Origin: Sipunculus nudus
Taxonomy: Eukaryota > Annelida > Sipuncula > Golfingiida > Sipunculidae
Direction: 5' to 3'
Assembly (NCBI GenBank): GCA_026874595.1
Contig: CM049306.1
Coordinates: forward strand, 94,789,642-94,853,641
DNA length: 64,000 nucleotides
Shown: positions 13,844 to 26,900 of the stretch, piece by piece
Layout of the letters: every line of letters starts with the position of its first letter
Numbering within the stretch: the stretch's first letter is position 1
Notes under the pieces: model-generated
The model's input: only the letters and a program-made list of their open reading frames with translations
Told to the model about the DNA's origin: nothing
Database searches by the model: none
Position numbers and translations under genes: made by a program

Positions 13844-16800
13844 CATATATTCCTAAACAATGCTCACTGTGCATACAATTCTGAATAAAATATATGTATT
13901 TGTCATGATTTTTTTTAATGTTATAAGAAATTTTAAGTTTTAAGGAATTCCATATTGTAACTACACTGTAGATGTGGAAATGTTTCAGTTGAATCCTTGA
14001 GAACATTAATAACATTTATCATTGTATAGTTTAAACACTAATGTGCCAAGTGACTTTTGTGAATCTTTTCATGTGCATAATATCTCATACTGAAAATGAT
14101 TCACAGATACCTATATCATTTATATATCAACAACTCCATTACAATATATTGTACTTGTATATATCTTTTATTAACATGAATTGTTTACTAAATAAACAGT
14201 ATATTTGTCGATGATTTACTTTTTTTATTTTTCCTTGTTTTCTAATGAAGCTAAAACCTAACGGTGTTTTATCTGTGACTTGTACAGAAAATTATATCAG
14301 GGAATGATCCCCACAGCAAGGGGTCCTCGCCGGTTCTAAAAGTTAGATTGGTGTAAATTAAATAGGTTTGATTGCCAAAAGAAGTATAAATTGGGTTTAT
14401 TTAAAAAATATGTACGATTTTTTTCCATAATGTGGCAGTTTAACAAAGTGTTAACATAAATTTACTTTATTTCCGAGGGGACAACTTTTTTTTCCGACAT
14501 ACCATGACTCCAAGATGGCGGACGCAGGAAATTTACAATGTGATCAACACTAAATAGGGTCGGTTAAAGTAGTTTTATTCATTTTAAGCAAATAAAAAAC
14601 AGCTGTATGGTCGCACTGAATTTTTCACTGTTAAATGAATCATTTGAATTATTCTTCCTCGTGTGTTTATCTTCTTTTCCGGCCATTTTCCGAGTTTTAT
14701 TAATTTCCGAGTTTTTCCGAGAATTTCCGAGTTTTTCCGGGTTTTATTATATGCCCATTTATGGCCCAAGGATTCCCTATTGTGATTGGCTTAAACCCTC
14801 CATCTGTCATTACGAAAGTGACCTTATTAGCCAATCATAAGAGTTCTAACGTTTTAGGTGATCAAATACACACGGTCACTGAACATTTCATTTGTCAACA
14901 ACCGTGTTGGATTCAGCGACGCAATATAATAGGAAAAAAGTCAAAATGCCAATTTTATTTTTTTTCTGAAATGAGGATATCGGAGGTCGGCGGGTTTGTA
15001 AACCGAAAAATTAAAAAAGTCTGGCCTAAACAATTGAATCTTGATTTAATAAAGTTTAATCCCTGAAAAAAAGTCTTGAGCTTCAGCAATTCTCATGTTA
15101 AGTGAGTAAATATATTTCCTGATTTTTAAAAAATTGCATTATATCTGGGCCTATAACTTCAAAACAATACTCTATACTGACCTAATTTTTGGTATGTTAA
15201 CAGAAAATATATGGAAGAATATGAATGCTAAATGTGATCAAAAACAAATCAGTGGTTTTGATATTAAGCAGCCTTGAAGTGTAACAATGGCTTTTTTTAA
15301 TGGAAAACAGAGGTTTTTCCTTAATATTTCAAAGAAAGGAAGTCCCGGTGACCCAATTAATGGTATGGTAGGAGATTTTTGGGACATCTAACTGTATGCA
15401 AAATTTTGGATTCATAGGTCCAGTGGTTTCAAAACATGCCCTTTTAACGGACGGATGGCCGGACGGACGACGGACAAAGGACCACAACTTTAGCTCAGAT
15501 GACTTAAAGTCAGCTAAGCTAAAAACAATATGAACTGGCTTACTGTTTTTTTTTTTAATATTTTTTGTTGGAGGTAACCACCTCCATTTTTTTAATGCAA
15601 GCTTAACTAAGTATATGTATATCTGCAGAATTCCATTCCAGTTCCAGACTACCCGACAGGGAAGTATCACATGCTTCCTCTTATGTAATATCCTGGTGTT
15701 AACCAGGCCTGGTGACTACTACACTTGCAGGCCCTGGGTGTTTAATCTTCCCCATAGCTGGGTCATGCCACTGAGAAACCCCTAAAAGGTGCATTTGTTT
15801 GTGAGTGAATCTTCAGGCAGCTGTATCATCCCTACGGGCCTTGGGCTTACATGCCACCCTGATATGCCAATACGGAACAAATCAGTTAACAACAAGCCAG
15901 TGTATGACTGGCCTAAGGTTTGGATAAAACATGTTATGGCATCTTATGAAACACATGTTCCATCACATTGTTGTCAGTACCTCTGTGGTCTCCTGATTCG
16001 CAGGCTGGCAGCTCAGTGTGCAGGGCTTGTGCTGCTGACCAGCTGGTGTGTGGAGTTTTCTGAAGCCCGCATGGCTCCAGCGGCAGGAAAGGCATATCAC
16101 AGTGCTGAGGATACATACAGAAAATTGTCACATATTTAAAGGTAATGAAAGTCAGTAAAACATACAGTAACGTACGTATAATTCAGAATATAAAAATTAA
16201 GCTGTACACATCATTTTCCTCAGTATGTAAGTGCATGTTTCTATTAGTAGGCCTGTCACCAATAAATATGTACCAGAAGATTATTGAGAATAATGTAATT
16301 ATCATCATATTTCATCAGATGTCACCACCTGATCACTTCATAATAATCATGATTTGGTTTGATAAAGCATAATAGCGATATTACAAAATGTACTTGTGTA
16401 TGTGTATATAAAAAAGCTTTTTGTTTCATTCAATGTGCTTCATGCTTTATTGGGGTGGGACTCATCCTTACTGCATGAAGCAATACATTTGGTGGAGATC
16501 CTGTGTGTGGGTGTGTGTGTATGTCCTTGTAAGATGGCATGTGTATGTGTGTTTTCTTCATTCCTGCATAATGTTATACACTTGTTGGAGTTCCCCTGTG
16601 CATGTTTGTGTATATAGGGGGGAGGGGGTATCATACCTGCTTTAAGCTACACACTTGGTGGAGATTGTCTATGCACGTTTGTTTGTGTGTCGTTGTTTAA
16701 TCATACCTGCTTTAAACTGCACACTTGGTGGAGATCGTCTACACTGACTGAAGCAGGCGGATGCTCCTGCCTCATCACGTGTATTGTGTACGTGTTCAGT

Positions 16801-19800
16801 ACCCATGGTTCCGAGTGTCGGACGTCCACAACCACTACAGTCAAACGATTCTCTCCAAAACCAAGTGTGAAGTTGGACGGTCTAGAAAAAACATACAACA
16901 GTTTATTTTTATGAAATAATCATCACAGTGGAAGATATCATATTAAACATTATTAATCACATCTGAATTTTTTCTTTTCTTCATCAAATGTGAAAAGTGA
17001 AGGTTTAAAACACAGCAGAACATAATGCAACTGTATCTTGTTTTTCTGAAAATGTGTTTATTCAAAACTTTCTAAAAATGTGTTTATTCAAAACCAAAAA
17101 TGATGTGTATTCAAAATATATAAAAGGGAATTAAGCATTACCTCATTTAAAAACAAGCAAATTGGTTGGAATTAATGTCCCTTGCTTTGGGCTCTTATTG
17201 TCTTTCATGCTTAATAAGCAACCACAATTAAGAAAATCTTTAGGGCACATGAAAACTTAAACAGACCCACTTTGACATGTGGAGACATCTGCAGGCGAAC
17301 AAAAAAACTAAAAGACACTGAGAAATTGGACTAAAATTTGATCATTTTGTTTTTGAGCTGGATTGAATTATTTTTCAGATAGTCACTCCAAAATCAATCA
17401 TAACCAAGGTATGCATGAGAGCAATTACTGAACCAGATTTGAATGGAATCTGATAATATTTAGGAAAGTCATCGGATGGAAACAAATCTGACATAGGGAC
17501 AGACAGACAGACAGACAGAGGGACAGACAGACAAACCCAAATTAATGTCCCCTGTTCCGCGGAAGGAGAGGGAATAAATGATGACTCTGGTTTGATATTA
17601 AATTATATATTAATATTTTTTACAGTACCTGGTCAAGCCATACTTGTGTTCAAGTCTGGCTTCACAGTTACAACTCTGGGCAAAGGCCCAAAGTTTAACT
17701 AAATATGTTGCATATGGCACAGTTGCATAGTAATCTAATATTTGAGGGTTGAATGTTGGAGTCAGATTGAGAGCAGGATATGACTGAATCCTGGCAAGGA
17801 AAGCCATTGTTTCTTCATCTGCAAAAGATGACAAAACAGTTATTCAAATAAACTTAATCCTACAGAGTCCAACGTAAAAGCCATAAATGTAATGATTCAA
17901 TTAAAAGAAAATATTACATATTTTGCAAAGAGAATTTCTGGGGGGGGGGGGAAACGTTTTTGTTTTTTTTGGTTAAAATTTATTAGATAACTAATATGTA
18001 CAGAGAAATTATAGAGTAATAGTGATTAATATCAATCACTGATTATAACATCTGTACCTTTAAACCATTTGATTTTGAATTATGAATTTTTCACTTTTAC
18101 AATGTAATGTCTAAGGGAAATGCATGTATTGAGATAAAAAGTTTTGTTACTATTAACATTAAAAGTAATTTTTAAAATAATTGTAACTCTAAGTAAATGT
18201 CATTATTTGAAATCAGTAAAGTTGTTATTCCATCTATATCAAGTATGGTATGGATGATTGTATTTAAATAAATAATCTCTTTACAGTACAATTCTAAAAC
18301 AGCAGAAACTGGAAACCATATTACTACATCTTAGGTGATTGCAATAGCATCTTGAATACTTTAAATTTTTTATTGACCCGTAACTACTGTTTGAGATATA
18401 TGGATCTGTAACTTTGAATAATATTTTAATATATATATAATGAGTGATAAAAGTATTTCACCACTCTCAATCAGAGTTACCTAAAAATGCATTACTATAA
18501 TTAATATAAAAAAATAACATCAAACTGTTGTGGTTATAATAAAATTATAAAGAAAATATACTGACCTTCACTGCACTTTGTATTTGTTGTGGATTCTGGA
18601 AAGAAGAAGATTATATGTGAATTGGTACAATATGTTTCTATTATTAAACATCCAGAGTTTCTTACAAATTAAGATATTATTACAAAACACCAATCTTCTT
18701 GCTACAGACTCTAGATCAAAGACTACTGTAAAGTCCAGTTAAGGGTTTTATAACATCTAACTAAAAGTAGGAATTTTATAATTTCACCTGAGACAGGCAA
18801 ACATATTCATTAAGTCTGTTAAACATATGCGAGGTTTAAAAGGTCTGAATCAAAATAATAAACTATACTTTAAAATGTACCATAACACTGGATAAGACAT
18901 CCTTTAGTTTATAGTCATGGTGTTTGTATAATAACAATTAGAAGAATATGTTACCTTGTTCACTGGTAGAATGGTGAAAGAGGTTCTGAACCAGTGGGGC
19001 TGGTGCTGGCTGATGTTTGTAGCCATCACCTCCACTGTATAAAACAATATTGTTATGATATAAATAATATCATACCATGTGCAGTTATGATTATATAAAG
19101 TATACAGATCTGCAGTCACATATGCAGTCATGAAATTTATATTACTTAATCTGGCCAACAGACTTAGACACTCTGTCATATACAGAGCAGAAATATTCAT
19201 AAAGATTTTTTTTTAATTTTGTGGGTTTAATAGGTAAAGAGTTTTCACAATTTAAACAGCCAAATAAACATTACTTTAAATTTAAAACAACTTAAATGCT
19301 TTTTTTCTGCAAGGATTGAGGAATGTAGAGCATTAGTGAAGGGGTTCACTTTTGTTTTATATTGTTTTCTTTTATTTGTTTAAATTTATGCTTTCTAAAT
19401 GACCTGATGTGAAAAACCACAAAAATAAAATCTCCATAATATAAACCTCTCTGATCCAAAAATATCCTTAATAAATATTCATGAATAAATTTTATATGAC
19501 ATTTTCCATCAAATATAAACATATTTCCTAAACTATCAATAACTGGATATAACAGCCCTTCGCCATTCATAATATACAGTTATTAAGCAGAAGATATGAG
19601 AGTTTTAACTTACACTGGTATATTGAAATCATCATAACTCTGGTCAGACAGCTCATCTTGTGCGGTGAAGTACCGAATGACCTTGACCAGTACAGGTTGG
19701 AGCTGGGCAGTGGTGTGAGTTTGTACAGGTTGATACAGAAGATTATCCTCATGTAATATACTCTGATGATAAAATGTTTCTAGTTCCTGTATCAGCTGGG

Positions 19801-22800
19801 AGTATCTGGATGATTCAGCTGATGGGTAGAGCTGTGGAAACACATGGTAGTGACTGCATAATGAACAGGATATATGTTACAGCATTTAAAAGAATCACAA
19901 TCATTTATTACTTAAGTACCTCATTGTTTTCAAGTTTCATACCTTTGAAATTTACTAACAAATTCTTTTACTTTAGTACTCTCATATTCAAACCTCTGTA
20001 TTTTAAAACTGTCCTGATCATACCAATATCATTCTTTCACTTCAATATTGTATGGATATGACTCAACAACATACAAGGTCTTATTGACTCAAAAATATGT
20101 TATAAAATAAATTTTCTAATAAGTAGTATATTTAATATATATGACATCAGACACTTGTTGTAACTGTTAGAACTGCTTCTGTGATGCAGAAATTTAACAC
20201 ACAACTCAGATTCCATTTAAAGTAATTAGAAGTGACTCTACACACAATGTGTCTGGTCCTATGATATGTGTTTGGTCCTAAGTTTTATGCAAAAAGTAAT
20301 GACATCACAGAGTACACAAATACTAACCAGCTGGAAGTATCCTCTATGTATCATCTCTCTCCTTAATGACAGAAGATAACCAAGGTCACCTTGAGACAGG
20401 CAGAATCTTCCTGGAGAGATGCACTGACTTCCCTGAAAAGTAATTAAATCTGTAAAATAAACACTGTTCCATCACAAAATATTCATTTTTAGAAAGATAC
20501 TTCTAAAAAATTCTTGATATATTTTACTTTTTCAGGATAGAATTAAAGGCATAATCTGGCATTTTGGACAGGGGGCAAAACTCGCATATCCTTCAAGGAT
20601 TAGTTCTAAATAATTATTGCATAGATTTAGAAATTGTGTGCATATCAACTTGCTGTTCTCAGTATTTAAAGCTGTGCTTTAGTGATCCAGTGGACATAAA
20701 CTTTAATCTGATGACCCAAGTGTAGTAACTTGAAGTGGTTATGAAAAAAACAAGGTAAAAATCAGGTAAAAAGTTAAACTGATATTACCTGTATACCTAT
20801 TTGAGGATTCAGTTCCTGCAGCACATGGGCTACATCAGCAGACACTGATGATGGTGCAAATACCATGGCAACCATGTTATCCAGAAGACCAGCTGGATAA
20901 TCCATGATATCTGGGTAACTATTCATCTGGTATTAAAGATAAGGTTAAATAAGAAACTTATAACACTTACAGACATGAAATTATATGTAACTAGACATTT
21001 CTTGGCACCGCAGGTGCCAGAGTATCCCCAGACATAGTACGCCCCCCCTTTTAAGAATAGGCCCCCATTTTTAGCAGCATATACTGACACTTGGCAAGCA
21101 ATTATTGTTTCTTCCATCTATCAATCCACAATCTTTTTGAAGATGTTGGTCCTGTGACCTTGACCTTTGACCTCATGACCCAAAAATCAATTAGGGTCTT
21201 GCTTTTTCATTGGGACATATATAAGTCAAGTTTAAAATCTATACATCAATAAAAGCAGGAATTATCATCCAGAAACTAATTTTTTGACAGATGGCTCCTG
21301 TGGCCTTGACCTTTGACCCCAAAGTTGATATTGATCATCCACTTTTATATATAAATCAACAGAGGTCTAGATTCATTGATGGGCCATATATAAGTCAGGT
21401 TTGAAATCCATATATCAATCCAAGCTTGAATTATCATCTCAGGAACTAATTTTTGGACAGATGGCTCCTGTGACCTTCACCTTTGACCTTGTGACCTCAC
21501 AATTTACAGGTGTCTTCCTCTATTGGCAGGGGAACTGTATGTGCAAGATGAAATGTCTGAGATGAAATGTTTGGCTGAATATGCATCCACAATCTTTTTA
21601 AAGATGTGTCCTGTGACCTTGACCTTTGACCTCATGACCCCAAAATCAATTCAGGTCTTGCTTTTCCAATGGGACATATACAAGTCAAGTTTAAAATCTA
21701 TACATCAATAAAAGCAGGAATTATCATCCAGAAACTAATGTTTGGACAGATGGCTCCTGTGACCTTCACCTTTGACCTTGTGACCTCAAAATTGATAGGG
21801 TTCTTCCTCTCTTGGCAGGTGAACTATATGTGCAAGATGAAAGATCTGAGATGAAATGTTTGGTTGAAACTGCATCCGCATCTTTTTAAAGATGTGTCCT
21901 GTGACCTTGACCTTTAACCTCAAAACCCCTAAATCAATTTGGGTCTTGCTTTTCCAATAAGACATATACAAGTCAAGTTTGAAATCCATACATCAATACA
22001 AGCAGGAATTATCATCCAAAAACTAATTTTTAGACAGATGGCTCCTGTGACCTTCACCTTTGACCTTGTGACCTCAAAATTGATAGGGGTCTTCCACTCT
22101 TGGCAGGGGGAACTATATGTGCAAGATGAAAGATCTGAGATGAATTGTTTGGCTGTAAATGAATCCACAATCTTTTTAAAGGTGTGTCCTGTGACCTTGA
22201 CCTTTGACCTCATGACCCCAAAATCAATTCAGGTCTTGCTTTTCCAATGGGTCATATACAAGTCAAGTTTGAAATCCATACATCAATAAAAGAAGGAATT
22301 ATCATCCAGAAATTAATTTTTAGACAGATGGCTCCTGTGGCCTTCACCTTTGACCTTGTGACCTCAAAATTGATAGGGGCCTTCCTCTACTGGCAGATGA
22401 ACTATATGTGCAAGATGAAAGGTCTGAGATGAAATGTTTGGCTGAAAATGAATCCACAATCTTTTTAAAGATGTGTCCTGTGTCCTTGACCTTTGACCTC
22501 ATGACCCCAAAATCAATTGGAGTCTTGCCTTTTCAATGGGACATATATAAGTCAAGTTTGAATTCAATACATCAAAAAAAGCGGAAATTATCATCCAGAA
22601 ACTAATTTTTTGACAGATGGCTCCTGTGACCTTCACCTTTGACCTTGTGACCTCAAAATTGATAGGGGTCTTCCACTCTTGGCAGGGGGAACTATATGTG
22701 CAAGATGAAAGATCTGAGATGAATTGTTTGGCTGTAAATGCATCCACATCTTTTTAAAGATGTGACCTTGACCTTTGACCTCATGACCCCAAAATCAATT

Positions 22801-23950
22801 TGGGTCTTGCTTTTCCAATGGCACATATATAAGTCAAGTTTGAAATCCATACATCAATAAAAGCAGGAATTATCATCCAGAAACTAATTTTTGGACATAT
22901 GGCTCCTGTGACCTTCACCTTTGACCTTGTGACCTCAAAATTGATAGGGGTCTTCCACTCTTGGCAGGTGAACTATATGTGCAAGATGAAAGATCTGAGA
23001 TGAATTGTTTGGCTGAAAATGCATCCACAATCTTTTTATAGAGGTTTCCTGTGACCTTGACCTTTGACCTCATGACCCCAAAATCAATTTGAGTCTTGCT
23101 TTGTCAATGGGACATATATTAGTCAATTTTGAAATCATTACATCAATAAAAGCAGGAATTATCATCCAGAAACTAATTTTTGGACAGATAGCTCCTGTGG
23201 CCTTGACCTTTGACCTTGTGACCCCAAAATTTATATGGATCATCCATTATTGGCAAGTGAGCTATATATTCAAGATGGAAGACCTGTTTGGCTTAAAATG
23301 CATCCAAAGTATCTTTTAAAATGCCAGTCCAGTGACCTTGACCTTTGACCTCATGACCCTAGAACCTATAGGGTTCTTACTTTAGTGGTGGGCCATACAT
23401 AAGTCATGTTTGAAATCCATATGGCTATCAACACTGGAGATATCATAAGAGGTGTGTGATTTTCACCATATATGGCAATATTCAAGGTCAAGGCCACTAT
23501 CATAGGAAAGGTCATGACCCCAATTTAAATAAGCATCATCCCATAACCCATACCTATGTATATGCATAATATAAAAGAAATCTGTCCATTAGTTTTTGAC
23601 TTATAATGCTCACAGTGCTGTAAGGTGGCAATTTAGGGGGTATTAAACATCACGAAAACAAGTAAAGAATAATAGGTGGCGCCACCAGTTTCTGGAACAT
23701 GACAACCCTATCCATGATCTTCCATCAACTTGATTTTGGGATAAATCCATGCAAGATTTCTTGAGATATTAAAGAATTTGTGTGATTTTCCCCAAAATTG
23801 GACCTATTCAAGGTCAAGGACTCTCTCCTAGTAAAGGTCATGACCTCATTTTAAATAGGCGTCGTCCTCTTACCCATATCTATACATATACCAAGTTTGG
23901 TAAAGTTCCGTGAAATATTTTTTGGGTTATCGCGCCAACAAGATTCATAT

Positions 23951-23981
<31 letters not shown>

Positions 23982-26900
23982 GACCGGTATGAAAACATAG
24001 TATCCCCCGACTTTGTCTGGGGATACAAATATATACCAATCTGTGTACACATACATAAATTAACCAGTTATACACCATTGGTTACCATTAACTTTGTTCT
24101 TTAAAACTATGTCTACATGTCTGTGACACTTTTAGGTAATGTGTGTTATGCAATTATTATTTTAAGATTTCCTGTTATAATTCTTTCACCGACTAACCTT
24201 TTAACATTTTTATATATCAGAGCTACATTAAAACCAATACTATTAAACAATTTTTTCTATGCTCTTAGATAACATGATACCCTGTTTGTGTGTACATACC
24301 TCTGTGACAACTGGATGAAAGGAAGAATTGAAAATCAAGTCAACACCTAGAAGCTGATAACAGCCATGACACCTAAAATAAATCAAACTGTATTACATAT
24401 AAGGTTAGCACAAGTTCAGTCTAGAAATATGATTTTAGCAATTTCTCAATTAAAAATTATTCTCACAGATATTTCACACAACAAATCAGTCAGAACAATT
24501 AATATTATATATAATAGTATAACTTGTCCTCGTTTGCCTATCACAGTCAATACATTACTTGAGTAAATATTACCAAATCATATTCATGTTATGGTCAAGA
24601 AGGCATATGCTTGCTTTGCTCTTCAGAAAGCAGTAGTACAAAAGGTGGCCAGCAGATGTCAGCACCATAAACATTTCAAAGCCTGCCAGTGACTGGATGC
24701 CAATCTGCAGTCCAATATTCTCATGAAACAAAAGGAATTAGCATATTTAAAATATGCAGATGATGCTGTTCTGACCTTTGCTGTGAGGTTTTTGTGGAAT
24801 GTTTGATGCCAACCGCTTCAGTAGCTAGCAGAGTCTGTACAATGACACTGTGTAAGTTGGAAAGTGCCACCTGGGCAGTGTTGATACCATATACATTTTT
24901 CAGGTACGTCAGCAGCTGTCCCATCCCCCACTCTCTGCCAGGAATCTGTAACACATATTACAGGTAACAATGGTGTAAAGTACACCCACAATAACAGAAT
25001 TATATTCGCTTAACTCACTGGATCAAATTACACAGGATGTATGTTGAATGTACTGGTCTATGTTTCATGCCAAAATGTGTAAAATAAACTAAAAAGTCCA
25101 TAATTTTGACAATTAATTATCTTTATATTTCTGTATATTTTCATATATTCTAATGAATAAGTAAAGAATACAAAAGAATAACAATATAAAGAAAATATAA
25201 TCACCAATCATAACTAGAATATCAGCAGAAGCTGACAAAAGCCCTCAGCCAAAAGAACAGGGTTTAGAGGTGGTAACAGTGAAAAGTACTAAATATCTGT
25301 TCTCACATGGATGTATATCTGTACATGTCTCAGTTATAAATTTAAAATGGAGAGGTATGTACCATGACTCATAACAATCCATCAAATGCTTCCTGAAAAT
25401 AAGCTTCTAAGTTTTATTCTATTGTAAGCTCTGTGACATTGAAAAGCAGGTCAAGGTCACCCATCTTCGAACTTGACCGAGATTTTGATGATATGCATCT
25501 TCACCAAAGAAATAAAATTCCTACTGTGAATCCTTTTAGAGATATCCTGCTCACAAGGCCACAATTGAAAAATCCAAGAAAAATTCATTAACAATCAGAA
25601 ATTGCAGGTGGCGCCCCCAAATTTGTGCGTCAGTTACAGACCATCAGTCCCTATGATCATAGTAAGTATTGTAAAAATCCACCCAATGGTTCCTGAGAAA
25701 TAAGCTTCTAAATGTTTTTTCTATAATCAGCTCTGTGACCTTGAAAAGCAGGTCAAGGTCACCCATCTTCGAACTTGACCGAGATTTTGTCAATATACAT
25801 CTTCACTGAAAAAAATAAAAATCCTACGGTGAAACCTTTTAGAGATATCCGGCTCACAGGCCCAAAGTTGAAAAATCCGATAAAAATTCATTTAAAATCA
25901 GAAATTGTAGGTGGCGCCACCAAACTTGTTAAGCAGGTACAGATTATCAGTCCCAATAATCATAGTAAGTTTTGTGAAAATCCACCAAATGGTTCCTGAG
26001 AAATAAGCTTCTAAATGTTTTTTCTATAATCAGCTCTGTGACCTTGAAAAGCAGGTCAAGGTCACCCATCTTTGAACTTGACCGAGATTTTGTCAATATA
26101 CATCTTCACCAAAAAAATAAAATTCCTACGGTGAAACCTTTTAGAGATATCCCGCTCACAAGCCCAAAGTTGAAAAATCCGATAAAAATTCACTAAAAAT
26201 CAGAAATTGTAGGTGGCGCCACCAAACTTGTTTAGCAGGTACAGATTATCAGTCCCAATAATCATAGTAAGTTTTGTGAAAATCCACCAAATGGTTCCTG
26301 AGTAATAAGCATCTAAGTGTTTTTCTATAATCAGCTCTAAAATGTAGAAAAATGGGTCAAGGTCACCCATCTTCGAACTTGACCGAGATTTTGTCGATAT
26401 ACATCTTTACCGAGGAAATAAAATTCTGACGGTAAATCCTTTTCAAGATATCCCGCTCACAAGGTAAAAGTTAACGGACACCGGACGGACGGACGGACAG
26501 CTTGGGTGACGACAATAGCCCATCAGCCTAAGGGCTGAGGGCTAAAAAACCATTCAGTCAGATGTTTCTAATGGCTAAATCATCCACTCATGTATCAGAA
26601 TGTAAATGACCTGGTGCTCATCAAGCAACCTTACAATATAAAATTATTTAATTGTCAATAGGTTCATGGAATAAACTTATCATCACCAAGAAGTTGATAT
26701 CTCAGGAGGTCTACCTGTAGGATAAAAATTCTGTGTAAATGTTAAGAAGACAGCTACTAGCCCAAACAGACAAAAGAAGCAGACTCAAAATCTGCCAAAA
26801 AATAATGGAAGAGAAGCATTGTTTTGTGATTTTATAAAAGTTTACATAAATTTGCATAATTAATGAGTTTCAAAAATTCTGTGTAGAAGTTTGAAAGCCC

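Larger units (their letters stand above)
11460..15065. repeat. Outer inverted pair flanking the foldback
   Basis: 11505-11555 (GGCCAGACTTTTTTAATTCT, then GGTTTACGAAC) is the reverse complement, with mismatches, of 14990-15030 (GTTTGTAAACCGAAAAATTA, then AAAAAGTCTGGCC). It may be the terminal repeats of a larger composite into which the foldback inserted. Confidence 0.55.
9786..15980. other. 6.2 kb CPED1 intron (between exons n and o)
   Basis: Mostly AT-rich unique DNA. Embedded here: a family B 5' end at 10131-10175, a 14-nt G-run at 11159-11172, an A-run at 11582-11601, a 50-bp tandem duplication at 12204-12302, the foldback at 13085-14766, and a family B tail at 15330-15526. No open frame here looks coding. 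Confidence 0.7.

Noticed and set aside
20990-24028. Autonomous transposon coding for a helicase or nuclease inside family A
   Set aside because: All open frames are under about 120 codons, fall within tandem units and have no Rep, helicase or endonuclease motifs.
24640-24720. Possible extra CPED1 exon (frame reading IQSLAGFEMFMVLTSAG)
   Set aside because: Its phase does not fit exon e (2-nt remainder) without a poor donor. Joining exon e directly to exon f keeps the frame and gives the expected TTL spacing before CYQLLGVD.
24721-24810. Plus-strand KYADDAVLTF, resembling a reverse transcriptase YADD box
   Set aside because: It overlaps the antisense of CPED1 exon e, is followed by a stop within about 15 codons, and no other RT motif is nearby.
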